Source: Kriegella aquimaris (GTDB lineage: Bacteria > Bacteroidota > Bacteroidia > Flavobacteriales > Flavobacteriaceae). From it: DNA of 64,000 nucleotides. Under the pieces are notes generated by a model. It was given only the letters and a program-made list of their open reading frames with translations. It searched no databases and had not been told where the DNA came from. The DNA lies in contig NZ_FNGV01000002.1 in NCBI RefSeq assembly GCF_900103215.1, positions 248,001-312,000 on the forward strand, read 5' to 3'. A program made the translations under genes and the position numbers. Numbering within the stretch: the first letter of the stretch is position 1; the number at the start of each line of letters is the position of its first letter. Below, one piece after another: positions 16,734-25,564 of this stretch.

Positions 16734-16951
16734 TGTTTTCCAAGTATAAAGTTCATGACCATAGGTAGTTTGTGAACCCTCACCTAAAACTATCCATTAC
16801 CGGTCAGCTCATCAAAATTAAGAAAACAAATGTGATTTAAGTTACTATTACTTTAAACAGCTCTGCAAAGCGGCATATGAGTCCCATTCTACATAAGATG
16901 AGTGAAAGTGTTTCGATAAAAAGCGAAAGAGATTTACTGCTAATTTAAGAT

Positions 16952-17428
16952 TTAGCGGAAAAAAAGTTGGGTGAAATAAAATTTACCCTGCACATCTTTC
17001 TTGACACTGACGGCCGTATGGGTGAATTCACCTTCAATCGTCTTTCGATGGTTAGCGCTATCAAGCCAGTTTTCGAAGGCCTCGACTGCTGTTGCATAAT
17101 CTTTGGCAACATTCTCGGCTACATATTCGGCATTTTCTTGAGAAGATATACTTGATGCCCTTGCACTAAAATTATCATGGCTTAGATTGCCCTTGGCAAT
17201 CATATAATCAGTATGTTCATTGGCATAGATATAGGCAACGGAACTGAATTCTAAAGCCGTGACACCCAAAGCTTCCCGGTGGTCATTAACAACTTTGAGC
17301 AATTCGCTCTCTACTTCGACATTGTTTTCAGCAATAGGTTCGTCAGCAATTTGTATCGATTCTTTACTACAGGATATCGCCAAAAATGCAAACAAGACCA
17401 TGAAGGAATGGTGCAATCGTATCTTCAT
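16952..17428 (-). CDS. CAP-domain lipoprotein
   Basis: A 158-residue secreted protein with a lipoprotein signal: MKIRLHHSFMVLFAFLAISC, where the Cys would be lipidated. The mature part is a single CAP (SCP/PR1-like) domain, recognisable by VNDHREALGV, the EHTDYMIAKGNLSHDNF helix with its His, AENVAKDY and WLDSANHRKTIEGEFTHTAV. CAP proteins are extracellular and of diverse or unknown function. The start is placed at ATG 17428; an upstream ATG at 17503 would bury the signal peptide. It is isolated from its neighbours. Confidence 0.88.
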   Translation of the reverse strand: MKIRLHHSFMVLFAFLAISCSKESIQIADEPIAENNVEVESELLKVVNDHREALGVTALEFSSVAYIYANEHTDYMIAKGNLSHDNFSARASSISSQENAEYVAENVAKDYATAVEAFENWLDSANHRKTIEGEFTHTAVSVKKDVQGKFYFTQLFFR

Positions 17429-17503
17429 AATAGTGTTCTTAAAGCAAACAGGTGTTCTAAACCTAAGTAGGTAGTAAATGGGGATTCTCGTACTCGAGAA
17501 CAA

Positions 17504-17804
17504 AAAATATACGTTGATAGGGGAAGAATCAACAATGTAATATTAATGAATATATCACCTGCCGTCATGTTAAATGAACTTTTTTCGATGAACTGCGCTT
17601 TTCGAAAAAATTGTTGTAATCTAAATAATACAATCCTTATAATCCTTAAGACAATGTCTAAGGAAAATACGATTTACTTGTGGTAAGTCGGCTGTACAAT
17701 TATACCTCTGAATTGAACGTTTTCTCAAATTTCAGATTGCCATTGACTTTTAAGTGCATCCATAGAAATTAAGTAAATTTACAGAACTAAAACAATCTGC
17801 GAGT
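17504..17804. other. Intergenic region between divergent CAP lipoprotein and alpha-2-macroglobulin genes
   Basis: About 300 bp, AT-rich. It must contain both promoters. The nearest plus-strand -7 candidate is TAAATTTA near 17773-17780, one mismatch from TAnnTTTG. No repeat or small ORF of note. Confidence 0.4.
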
Positions 17805-20800
17805 ATGCGCATAAGAGCAGTAGTTGTACTATTTCTAATAATTCTTTTGGGATGTACATCAAAGAAAGACAATAAGCCAGAACAATTTGATAACCCCGAC
17901 AATTTTCGGGCATACATTTCTGAAGTAAGCCACGGAATTATTTCTACTCAATCTAATGTTCGTGTGGTATTGAACCAGCCCGTGGCATCATGGAGCGGGG
18001 GTGATGAACTAAATTCGAAGCTGTTTCAGGTCTCTCCAGATATGAAGGGGAAAGTCGTTGCCCTCAATGATAGAACTATTGCTTTTATTCCTGAAAACGG
18101 ATTCAATCAAGACACCGAATACAGCTTTACATTGGCCTTGCAAACTATTCTCAAGGAAGTTCCTGATGTGTTAAAAACATTGACCTTTGGGGTTAAAACG
18201 CTGAAACAGCAATATAATGTCTATACCAACGCATTACAATCATATTCTAAGGAGCTGCAATTTATCGAGGGACAATTGCGCAGTGCTGACCAGCTTTCGT
18301 TGGAAACCGCAAAACAACTGATCAAAGTCGAACAAAATGGTAAATCGATTCCAATATATTTCGAAAGCGCACCAAAAAAGGGAACGCAGTTTTTTTTTAA
18401 GATTGATAGTATATCACGCTTAGAAGAAGATTCAAAATTGGAGATTGCTTGGGAAGGTTCTGATTTTAAGATTGAAAGTTCAGGAAAGAATACGATTAAA
18501 ATCCCTGGGAGAAACAATTTTACTGTTTTGGGAGCTTCGGTTGAAAGTGGAGCAAACCAGTCGGTGCTCGTGAGTTTTTCCGATCCCATAAGAAAAAGCC
18601 AGAATTTCGAAGGTCTTGTGGTTTTAGAAGGTGATAGTGATCTCAAATATTCGGTAGATGGCAACACCTTGAAAGTCTATCCTTCCATAGAAATAAAAGG
18701 CACGGCCAATCTCGAAGTTTTCGAAGGTATTGAAAGTGTTGATGGTCATAAACTAAAAATCAAATTTGAGGAACATATCGCTTTCGAGCAGGTGAAGCCA
18801 CAGGTACGTTTGCTGTCCAATGGAACTATTCTGCCTTCGTCCAGCAATTTGAAAATTAATTTTGAAACAGTAAGTCTAAAGGCTGTAGATGTTTCGATAT
18901 TAAAAATATATGAAAATAACATCCTGCAATTTTTGCAGGGCAACAACCTTGATGGCAATTATAATTTGAGGGCAGTGGCCCGCCCTATAGCTACGAAGAA
19001 AATTAATATCTCGACCGAAGGGTCAAGTGCACAGTCAAAATGGACGGCACATGCCTTGGACCTTAAGGAGCTCATTTCCCCTGAGGTAGGGGCTTTGTAC
19101 CGTGTTGAATTTAACTTTAAGCCATCTTATAGTAACTTTAGTTGTGCTTCGAATAATTTTGAGCCAGAACTCGATGGCACCGAGAATTTTGACGAGGAAA
19201 CAGAGGATAGTGCTTGGGACGGAATTGAAGGCTACTATGATGACACGTATTATAACTATGATTGGAACGAACGTGAAAACCCTTGCCATACTTCCTATTA
19301 TTACGATAAAAAAATTGGTATCAACGTGTTGGCTTCTGATATTGGTTTGACGATAAAGAAAGGGGCAAACAAAAGCTATTTTGTTGCGGTCAACGATATT
19401 CTGAATACCAACCCAGTTGCAGGGGCTAAAGTTGTTTTTTATAACTTTCAACAACAGGTCATGGGTCATGTAATTACCGAAGCTGATGGTACTTCGGTTT
19501 TTGATGCGGACCGATTGGCCTATTTTGCCATTGCAGAATATAACGGTCATAAGACTTATTTAAAATTGAATGATGGCAATGCACTTTCGATAAGCAAGTT
19601 TGATGTGTCAGGGGTAAAATTGCAGCAGGGTATCAAAGGTTTCATTTTTGGCGAACGGGGTGTCTGGCGTCCTGGTGATCCTATTTACCTTTCATTTATG
19701 TTGAACGATAATACCAACAAATTGCCTGAGAACCATCCGGTGAAATTAGAATTTCTCGACCCATATAATAAAGTGATACATCGGGAAATTAAAACACAGG
19801 GGTTGAATAATTTTTATCAGTTTGATTTGATAACCGATGAGAATGCACCGACGGGCAATTGGTTGGTCAAAGTATCGGTCGGCGGGGCGTCTTTTACAAA
19901 GACAATTAAAATCGAGACGATAAAGCCCAACCGATTGAAGATTATTGCTGATTTTGAAGAAGAATTGCTTAACGGAGGCACTCCGATATCGGGCAAGCTT
20001 GAAGTAAAATGGTTGCATGGGGCGATAGCAAAAAATTTAAAGGCAGATATTACGGCAAAATTTAATCCATCGACTACCACTTTTAAGACGTTTCCAGGTT
20101 TTGTTTTTGATGACCCTACTCGAATTTTTTCAACGGAGGATCAAGTTGTTTTCGATGGAAAAATCGATGCTTTTGGCAAGGCCAATTTTAGTATCAATCC
20201 ACAATTGACTAGTAAGGCGCCTGGTATGTTGAATGCTGTTTTTATCACGAAAGTCTATGAAAATGGAGGTGATTTTAGCACCGATGTGTTTACTAAGTCC
20301 TATTCTCCATATACAACATACCTTGGGTTGAGCACACCAAAAGGCGATAAGGAACGGGGTATGCTTTTGACCGATACACCGCATACTTTTGAAGTAGTTT
20401 CAGTTGATGGAAAAGGAAGCCCCATACCAACAAAAAACCTCAAAATGACCGTTCACAAGGTAAATTGGCGCTGGTGGTGGGATACCTCAGCAGATAACCT
20501 CAGTAATTTTAATAGCAGTAATTATCGAGAAAAAGTCTTTGAAAAAACACTGAATACGGATTCAAGCGGAAAGGCATCATTTGATTTTGAACTGAAGTAC
20601 CCCGCATGGGGGCGTTATTTGGTGCGCGTTGAAGATGAAAAAGGAGGGCATGCTACCGGGAAGACGGTTTATATAGACTGGCCGGGCTGGGCAGGGAAAT
20701 CTAGGAAAAATGACCCTTCTGCCGCCACAATGTTAGTGTTTTCTACAGATAAGGAACAGTATAAGGTAGGAGAGACGGCCACCGTAACTTTTCCTAGTTC

Positions 20801-23318
20801 TGAAGGTGGTCGGGCTTTGGTGACCATTGAAAACGGCAGCGAAGTTTTAGAATCACGTTGGGTTGAAACGGAGCCGGGAGAGACAAAATTCGACATAGCA
20901 ATCAATGAATTATACACACCGAACGTATTTATCAATATCGCGTTGTTACAAGCCCATGCCACGAGCATAAACGATTCGCCGATTCGATTGTACGGAGTGG
21001 TAGGTATCGGAGTAGAAAATCTTGAAACAAAGCTACAACCTGAAATTTCTATGTCCGCGTTATTGCGGCCCGAGGAGAATATTGAAGTGAAAGTGAGCGA
21101 AAAGCAGGGCAAGGTGATGACCTATTCGATAGCCATCGTAGATGAAGGACTTTTAGACTTGACCCGTTTTAAAACGCCTAATCCTTGGGAGGTATTCTTT
21201 GCAAAAGAAGCATTGGGGGTAAAAACTTGGGATGTTTACGATGACGTTATCGGTGCTTTTGGCGGTCGTATCGATCAAGTTTTTGCGATTGGAGGCGATG
21301 GCGAACTCGCAGGGGCCAAAAATAAAAAAGCAAATCGTTTTGAACCTATGGTGGTACATTTGGGGCCTTATGAATTAAAGGCAGGAGAGACCAAATCTCA
21401 TACGGTCAAAATTCCGAAATACGTGGGCTCGGTACGCACAATGGTGGTCGCCCAAAACTCGGAAAAAGAAGCCTATGGAAGTACGGAAAAAACCACTCCC
21501 GTACGCAAGCCTTTAATGGTCTTGGCTTCATTGCCGCGAAAAATAACCCCTGGTGAGAAAGTGACATTGCCCGTTACGGTCTTCGCAATGGAAAAGAAAG
21601 TCAAAGACGTAACCATAAAACTTCAAAAGAATCAATCTTTCAATATAATTGGTGAAGCCGTCCAAAGATTGACATTTACACAGCCAGATGAAAAAATGGC
21701 TTATTTTGAGTTGGAGGTCATTGATTTTAAAGGCATTGGAAAAGTGATTGTTGAGGCATCGGGTAATGGAGAGAACGCCTCTTTTGAAATTCCCATTGAC
21801 GTTGTCAATCCCAATCAGGTAACTACGGAAGTTCAAGAGGTAATTTTGGATGCCAATAGTGAAAGCTCGGTAGCCTTAAAAACCTTCGGTGTTTCTGGAA
21901 GCAACGCGGCGCAGATTGAATTTTCGACTTTGCCTCCTATGAATTTCAATGGACGGATGCAGTATTTGATTCGTTATCCGCACGGATGTGTCGAGCAGAC
22001 CACTTCCGCTGCCTTTCCACAATTGTTCTTGGCCGATATCTTTGATGTGGATGCCTCCCGGAAAAACCAAATACAACAGAATTTGGAAAATGCCATTCAA
22101 CGTTTGGGTGGGTTCCAGAATAGTAACGGCGGGTTTTCCTATTGGCCAGGGCAACCACAGGCCGACGATTGGGGTACGACTTATGCCGGTCACTTTTTAT
22201 TGGAAGCGGAAAAGAAAGGGTATGTGCTTCCGATCGGGTTTAAATCAAGCTGGGTAAAATTCCAACAAAATATGGCTAAACAATGGCGTTCCGGATCCCG
22301 CAATTCTGATTTGGCACAAGCTTATCGATTGTATACGCTGGCGTTTTCAGGAAATGCCGATGTGGCAAGTATGAACCGTTTGCGTGAAACAAACGAACTC
22401 TCCAATGAGGCCATGTTCCGATTAGCGGCGACCTATGCACTGATAGGTCAGGCAAATGTTGCGAATACCTTATTGCATAGTGCTTCCCTAGATTTTGACC
22501 AATACACACATAATGCCTATACCTATGGCTCTTCAGACCGTAATAGGGCGATGGCCTTGGAGACTTTTGTATTACAAAAAGACAAGGCGAGGTCTCAGCA
22601 AATGGCAAAGACTTTGGCGAGAACCCTGAGTGAAAAACGTTGGATGAGTACCCAAAGCACGGCGTATAGCCTTCTGGCCATGGCAAAATTTGCCGAATTG
22701 GTAGGTGGAAAGGGTATTGAAGCAAGTATGCTGATAAACGGTACTTCGGAAAGTGTAAGTACGTCAAAGACTTTGGCGCACCGAAATCTGAACATCAAAA
22801 ATGGTGATAATAGCATTTCTCTCAAAAATGAAGGACAGAACACACTTTATGTAAGCGTTGTAAGTAGTGGTATTCTGCCAGTGGGCGATGAAAAGACAGT
22901 ACAACGCAATCTCAAAGCAAGTATGGTTTTTAAGGGTCGAAATGGTTCTCCAATCGATGTTTCACAAATAATGCAGGGTACCGATTTTGTAGGAGAGGTA
23001 ACTTTGACCAATACCACGGGCAACGCTATAAAAGATATGGCCTTGACGGAAATTTTTCCGAGTGGCTGGGAAATTGTAAATACCCGCTTTACCGATTTCG
23101 GGGAATTCGCTGACAACCAAGTAACCTATACTGACCTTCGTGACGATCGTGCCTATTTTTATTTTGACATGGAAAAAAACGAGACCAAAACCTTTCGTAT
23201 ACTTCTAAACGCTTCCTATTTAGGGCGCTATTATTTACCAGGAATTCAAGCGGAGGCCATGTACGATAATGATTATGCCGTACGCACTAAAGGGCAATGG
23301 GTTGAGGTGGTTCAATAG
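17805..23318 (+). CDS. Bacterial alpha-2-macroglobulin lipoprotein with thioester
   Basis: A 1837-residue protein, full length for bacterial alpha-2-macroglobulins. The signal MRIRAVVVLFLIILLGC is a lipoprotein type. MG/bait domains follow (KGFIFGERGVWRPGDPIYLS at about 610-635 marks the MG1-MG2 core), then the alpha-2-macroglobulin domain (PLMVLASLPRKITPGEKVTL) and the thioester domain with GCVEQ, Cys1395 and Gln1398 intact. The thioester domain continues with helical repeats such as GGFQNSNGGFSYWPG. Bacterial forms trap attacking proteases covalently in the periplasm and are usually encoded with PBP1C, which repairs peptidoglycan. Here pbpC lies 2.2 kb downstream on the same strand. An Asp/Tyr-rich insert sits at about residues 445-500. 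Confidence 0.95.
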   Translation: MRIRAVVVLFLIILLGCTSKKDNKPEQFDNPDNFRAYISEVSHGIISTQSNVRVVLNQPVASWSGGDELNSKLFQVSPDMKGKVVALNDRTIAFIPENGFNQDTEYSFTLALQTILKEVPDVLKTLTFGVKTLKQQYNVYTNALQSYSKELQFIEGQLRSADQLSLETAKQLIKVEQNGKSIPIYFESAPKKGTQFFFKIDSISRLEEDSKLEIAWEGSDFKIESSGKNTIKIPGRNNFTVLGASVESGANQSVLVSFSDPIRKSQNFEGLVVLEGDSDLKYSVDGNTLKVYPSIEIKGTANLEVFEGIESVDGHKLKIKFEEHIAFEQVKPQVRLLSNGTILPSSSNLKINFETVSLKAVDVSILKIYENNILQFLQGNNLDGNYNLRAVARPIATKKINISTEGSSAQSKWTAHALDLKELISPEVGALYRVEFNFKPSYSNFSCASNNFEPELDGTENFDEETEDSAWDGIEGYYDDTYYNYDWNERENPCHTSYYYDKKIGINVLASDIGLTIKKGANKSYFVAVNDILNTNPVAGAKVVFYNFQQQVMGHVITEADGTSVFDADRLAYFAIAEYNGHKTYLKLNDGNALSISKFDVSGVKLQQGIKGFIFGERGVWRPGDPIYLSFMLNDNTNKLPENHPVKLEFLDPYNKVIHREIKTQGLNNFYQFDLITDENAPTGNWLVKVSVGGASFTKTIKIETIKPNRLKIIADFEEELLNGGTPISGKLEVKWLHGAIAKNLKADITAKFNPSTTTFKTFPGFVFDDPTRIFSTEDQVVFDGKIDAFGKANFSINPQLTSKAPGMLNAVFITKVYENGGDFSTDVFTKSYSPYTTYLGLSTPKGDKERGMLLTDTPHTFEVVSVDGKGSPIPTKNLKMTVHKVNWRWWWDTSADNLSNFNSSNYREKVFEKTLNTDSSGKASFDFELKYPAWGRYLVRVEDEKGGHATGKTVYIDWPGWAGKSRKNDPSAATMLVFSTDKEQYKVGETATVTFPSSEGGRALVTIENGSEVLESRWVETEPGETKFDIAINELYTPNVFINIALLQAHATSINDSPIRLYGVVGIGVENLETKLQPEISMSALLRPEENIEVKVSEKQGKVMTYSIAIVDEGLLDLTRFKTPNPWEVFFAKEALGVKTWDVYDDVIGAFGGRIDQVFAIGGDGELAGAKNKKANRFEPMVVHLGPYELKAGETKSHTVKIPKYVGSVRTMVVAQNSEKEAYGSTEKTTPVRKPLMVLASLPRKITPGEKVTLPVTVFAMEKKVKDVTIKLQKNQSFNIIGEAVQRLTFTQPDEKMAYFELEVIDFKGIGKVIVEASGNGENASFEIPIDVVNPNQVTTEVQEVILDANSESSVALKTFGVSGSNAAQIEFSTLPPMNFNGRMQYLIRYPHGCVEQTTSAAFPQLFLADIFDVDASRKNQIQQNLENAIQRLGGFQNSNGGFSYWPGQPQADDWGTTYAGHFLLEAEKKGYVLPIGFKSSWVKFQQNMAKQWRSGSRNSDLAQAYRLYTLAFSGNADVASMNRLRETNELSNEAMFRLAATYALIGQANVANTLLHSASLDFDQYTHNAYTYGSSDRNRAMALETFVLQKDKARSQQMAKTLARTLSEKRWMSTQSTAYSLLAMAKFAELVGGKGIEASMLINGTSESVSTSKTLAHRNLNIKNGDNSISLKNEGQNTLYVSVVSSGILPVGDEKTVQRNLKASMVFKGRNGSPIDVSQIMQGTDFVGEVTLTNTTGNAIKDMALTEIFPSGWEIVNTRFTDFGEFADNQVTYTDLRDDRAYFYFDMEKNETKTFRILLNASYLGRYYLPGIQAEAMYDNDYAVRTKGQWVEVVQ

Positions 23319-23350
23319 CGGAAGGTACGTTTTCTCGAGTTTATAAGAGG

Positions 23351-23782
23351 TTATGAAGCAATTGCCTTTGAGTCCGACAGATTTTTGGCCCATGCAATGG
23401 CGTTCTCTAAGCTTGAGAAACGTTCTATTTCGGTCTGTACAAAAAGCTTCTCCAAAAGGGCATTGTAATGCCCAGATTGGCTGTAGCTTATAATTCCGTA
23501 CCCCTTTAATCGCTTGCTAAACTTAAAAAAATTAAGCCAACCTGTCGGTTTGCATGAGTAATCATTTATTCGATTGGTTATGTATACCAAATCACTACCA
23601 TCATTATCATAAAGTTCTGATATTATGGTACTTGCCTTTTTTCCATGGTCTTCCCAACTATATATAATATCTTCATGCACCTCGGCAACCACAAAACCAT
23701 CAAAGAGGAAATAGTTGCCAAACGGAAGATTGAGTACTTGTATAGCTTCCTTGTAAAATGGAGAATTTTTTATACTATTCAA
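23351..23782 (-). CDS. Conserved hypothetical protein, 143 residues
   Basis: A cytoplasmic-looking protein without signal or transmembrane segment. Motifs are not diagnostic: GNYFLFDGFVVAEVHEDIIYSW near the N-terminus, DLVYITNRINDYSCKPTGW in the middle and a C-terminal helix with ERFSSLENAIAWA. The alternation of short strands and helices is reminiscent of STAS/SpoIIAA-like folds, common in Bacteroidota proteins of this length, but that is only an impression. It converges on the alpha-2-macroglobulin gene with a 32-bp gap and stands alone. Confidence 0.65.
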   Translation of the reverse strand: MNSIKNSPFYKEAIQVLNLPFGNYFLFDGFVVAEVHEDIIYSWEDHGKKASTIISELYDNDGSDLVYITNRINDYSCKPTGWLNFFKFSKRLKGYGIISYSQSGHYNALLEKLFVQTEIERFSSLENAIAWAKNLSDSKAIAS

Positions 23783-24080
23783 AATCAGTTGTTTTAGGAT
23801 TTCTCGGCAAGATCAAGAAAAAATTGAAAATTCAACAGTTTCTTCGGTTAAAGGCTCCGATATTCTTTGGACTGTCGGTTTTCATGATTGTATAAGGTGC
23901 TGATAGCCTATAGGTTTACAGGTTTATATGTAAGGGTAATTGAGCTCATTTATGCTCAATGGTCATAAAAGTTTAAAGGGTAGACTTGCTTTGGTAAAAC
24001 AGCTTTTTTTATAAAACGGCGATATTTATTTTTCTTTTTAGATGAAGCCTCTACCAGTACAAAACATTGGTGCGTTGTGT
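23783..24080. other. Intergenic region with a small hairpin
   Basis: About 300 bp without a gene. It contains a perfect 7-bp hairpin, ATTGAGC (23939-23945) and GCTCAAT (23954-23960), loop 8 nt. Nothing else stands out. Confidence 0.4.
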
Positions 24081-24584
24081 TCAATCGCTCTCTGAAGTGT
24101 CCGCTTCCTTTAAAACCTTGGCAAATACAAAAGCACCTATTTCTTTAATAGGTTCATAGAGTACCGATTCCTGTACCTTTTCGTTTGGCACCAGGCCTGT
24201 TGAGGTGTTTAAACGATCAAAGAATATTAATAGAGCCCCAAGTATTACGGCAACCTTTAATGCTCCAAAAATTGCTCCTGCAATTTTATTGAGCAGTCCC
24301 AGCATGGCAAAGTCCGCAATTTTAGTGAGAAATTTTCCTGCGATTTGAACCACCATAACTATGGCAATAAACGTAATGATAAAAGCGGCGATATTGATAT
24401 ATCGCTCTTCCCAATCTATATGTTGAGAGAGATAATCCCCGGCATAATACGAGAAATGGATAGCTCCGAAGATACCCGCGATTAAAGCGATAATAGAAGC
24501 AATCTCCACAAAAAGTCCATTTTTAAGACCTTTCCATAGACCATATAGCAAGAGTAGGCCCAAAATAATATCTAAAAAACCCAT
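24081..24584 (-). CDS. cvpA: CvpA family membrane protein
   Basis: A 167-residue integral membrane protein. It shows the CvpA plan: first helix with DIILGLLLLYGLWKGLKNGL, three further helices (ASIIALIAGIFGAIHF, INIAAFIITFIAIVMVV, IFGALKVAVILGALLIFF) and a short acidic C-terminus (ADTSESD). CvpA proteins are needed for colicin V export and bile-acid or envelope homeostasis in proteobacteria; in Bacteroidota the role is unknown. It diverges from the small 24763 gene. Confidence 0.9.
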   Translation of the reverse strand: MGFLDIILGLLLLYGLWKGLKNGLFVEIASIIALIAGIFGAIHFSYYAGDYLSQHIDWEERYINIAAFIITFIAIVMVVQIAGKFLTKIADFAMLGLLNKIAGAIFGALKVAVILGALLIFFDRLNTSTGLVPNEKVQESVLYEPIKEIGAFVFAKVLKEADTSESD

Positions 24585-24620
24585 AGTCGAACGTTTATGT
24601 AAAAGTAGTATTTTGATTTG

Positions 24621-24628
24621 TACCTTTG
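24621..24628 (+). promoter_or_regulatory. -7 box candidate (TACCTTTG)
   Basis: TACCTTTG matches TAnnTTTG on the plus strand upstream of the 118-residue gene at 24763. The predicted leader would be about 125 nt. No clear TTG -33 element at the right distance. Confidence 0.35.
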
Positions 24629-24762
24629 TAGATTAAAGCTTGCTCCTTCGAATTCGATGCTAAAGGAGCGAGATATTAGGGTAGGTGGATGCCAGCTAAG
24701 GCCTATTTATTCGATAGGATTATATACCCATCTTTACCATAAAACAAAAGCTTAAAAAATAA

Positions 24763-25119
24763 ATGTCAAGAGACGTACAACTTAAAGAACGCTGGAAAGT
24801 ACTTGTGGAGAAGCTTTCTGCACAATTTGCCGACAGTGACCCTTTAGAATTGGATGCCATTATCTATTTGGTGGGCGTTCAAGAGTTAGGGCAGTACCAT
24901 AGAAAATATAAAAAAGACGACAAACTAGACCTCATGCATATTGCCATATGCCGATTATTGGAACCTTATGGATATTATGAATTCGATTTTTTTGACGAAG
25001 AAGGCTGGCCCCATTATACGATAAAGGAAGAATTACCTGCCCTAAAAGCCGGGGAACAGTCCGTTTTGATGAAAGAGGCCATTGTGGGCTACTTTTTGGA
25101 GAAAGAGTATATTAACTGA
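24763..25119 (+). CDS. Conserved hypothetical protein, 118 residues
   Basis: A small acidic cytoplasmic protein, starting MSRDVQLKERWKVLVEKLSA. It is predicted mostly helical with a central EFDFFDEEGWPHYTIKEELP segment. Proteins of this type are found across Flavobacteriia, but I know no function. It stands just upstream of a degenerate repeat (25120-25251), an antibiotic-biosynthesis-monooxygenase-like gene and pbpC on the same strand. Coding quality (Lys/Glu balance, no rare-codon runs) supports a real gene. Confidence 0.7.
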   Translation: MSRDVQLKERWKVLVEKLSAQFADSDPLELDAIIYLVGVQELGQYHRKYKKDDKLDLMHIAICRLLEPYGYYEFDFFDEEGWPHYTIKEELPALKAGEQSVLMKEAIVGYFLEKEYIN

Positions 25120-25251
25120 TGTCATTTCGAACTTGTCTGCCAATGGCGGGCAATGTGATGAAATCGGTTTGTCCGTATCTTGGAAGCTCTTAGAATGAAA
25201 ACAGCTATTTTGCGTGATAGAACAGATTCACGCGCTATGCTCGGAACGACA
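25120..25251. repeat. Degenerate palindromic intergenic repeat
   Basis: The segment starts TGTCATTTCGAAC and ends CTCGGAACGACA; the ends are imperfect inverted repeats (about 10 of 12 positions). This resembles the GTCATTTCGA...TCGAAATGAC interspersed palindromic elements common between flavobacterial genes. It supplies a false N-terminal extension (from 25214) to the next gene. Confidence 0.45.
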
Positions 25252-25255
25252 AAAC

Positions 25256-25564
25256 ATGAAAACCAAACCACCCTATTACGCCGTAATCTTTACGAGCCAA
25301 AAAACCGAAACAGACGAGGGTTATGCTGAAATGGCTCAAAAAATGGAGGTATTGGCCAAACAGCAACCGGGTTATATCGACATGGAAAGCGCCCGGGACG
25401 AGGTAGGTATTACCATAAGTTATTGGGGAAGTTTAGAGGCCATAGCCAACTGGAAATCCAATGCCGATCACTTGTTCGCCCAACAAAAAGGTATTTCTGA
25501 TTGGTACGCCTGGTACAAAGTGCGTATTTGTTTAGTCGAACGGGAATATGAATTTGAAAAATAA
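25256..25564 (+). CDS. Antibiotic biosynthesis monooxygenase-like (ABM) domain protein
   Basis: A 102-residue dimeric alpha/beta-barrel protein. The ABM/YgiN-like pattern is clear: YYAVIFTSQKT strand, helix EMAQKMEVLAKQQPGY, strand IDMESARDEVGITISYWGS, and helix SLEAIANWKSNADHL. Members act as small monooxygenases or heme/flavin-free quinone oxidases, and many are of unknown function. Start ATG 25256 is chosen because the frame upstream lies in a degenerate repeat. The gene overlaps pbpC by 17 bp, so the two are co-transcribed. Confidence 0.85.
   Translation: MKTKPPYYAVIFTSQKTETDEGYAEMAQKMEVLAKQQPGYIDMESARDEVGITISYWGSLEAIANWKSNADHLFAQQKGISDWYAWYKVRICLVEREYEFEK

Noticed and set aside
19035-19550. 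171-codon minus-strand ORF within the alpha-2-macroglobulin gene
   Set aside because: Shadow of a confidently assigned 1837-residue gene.
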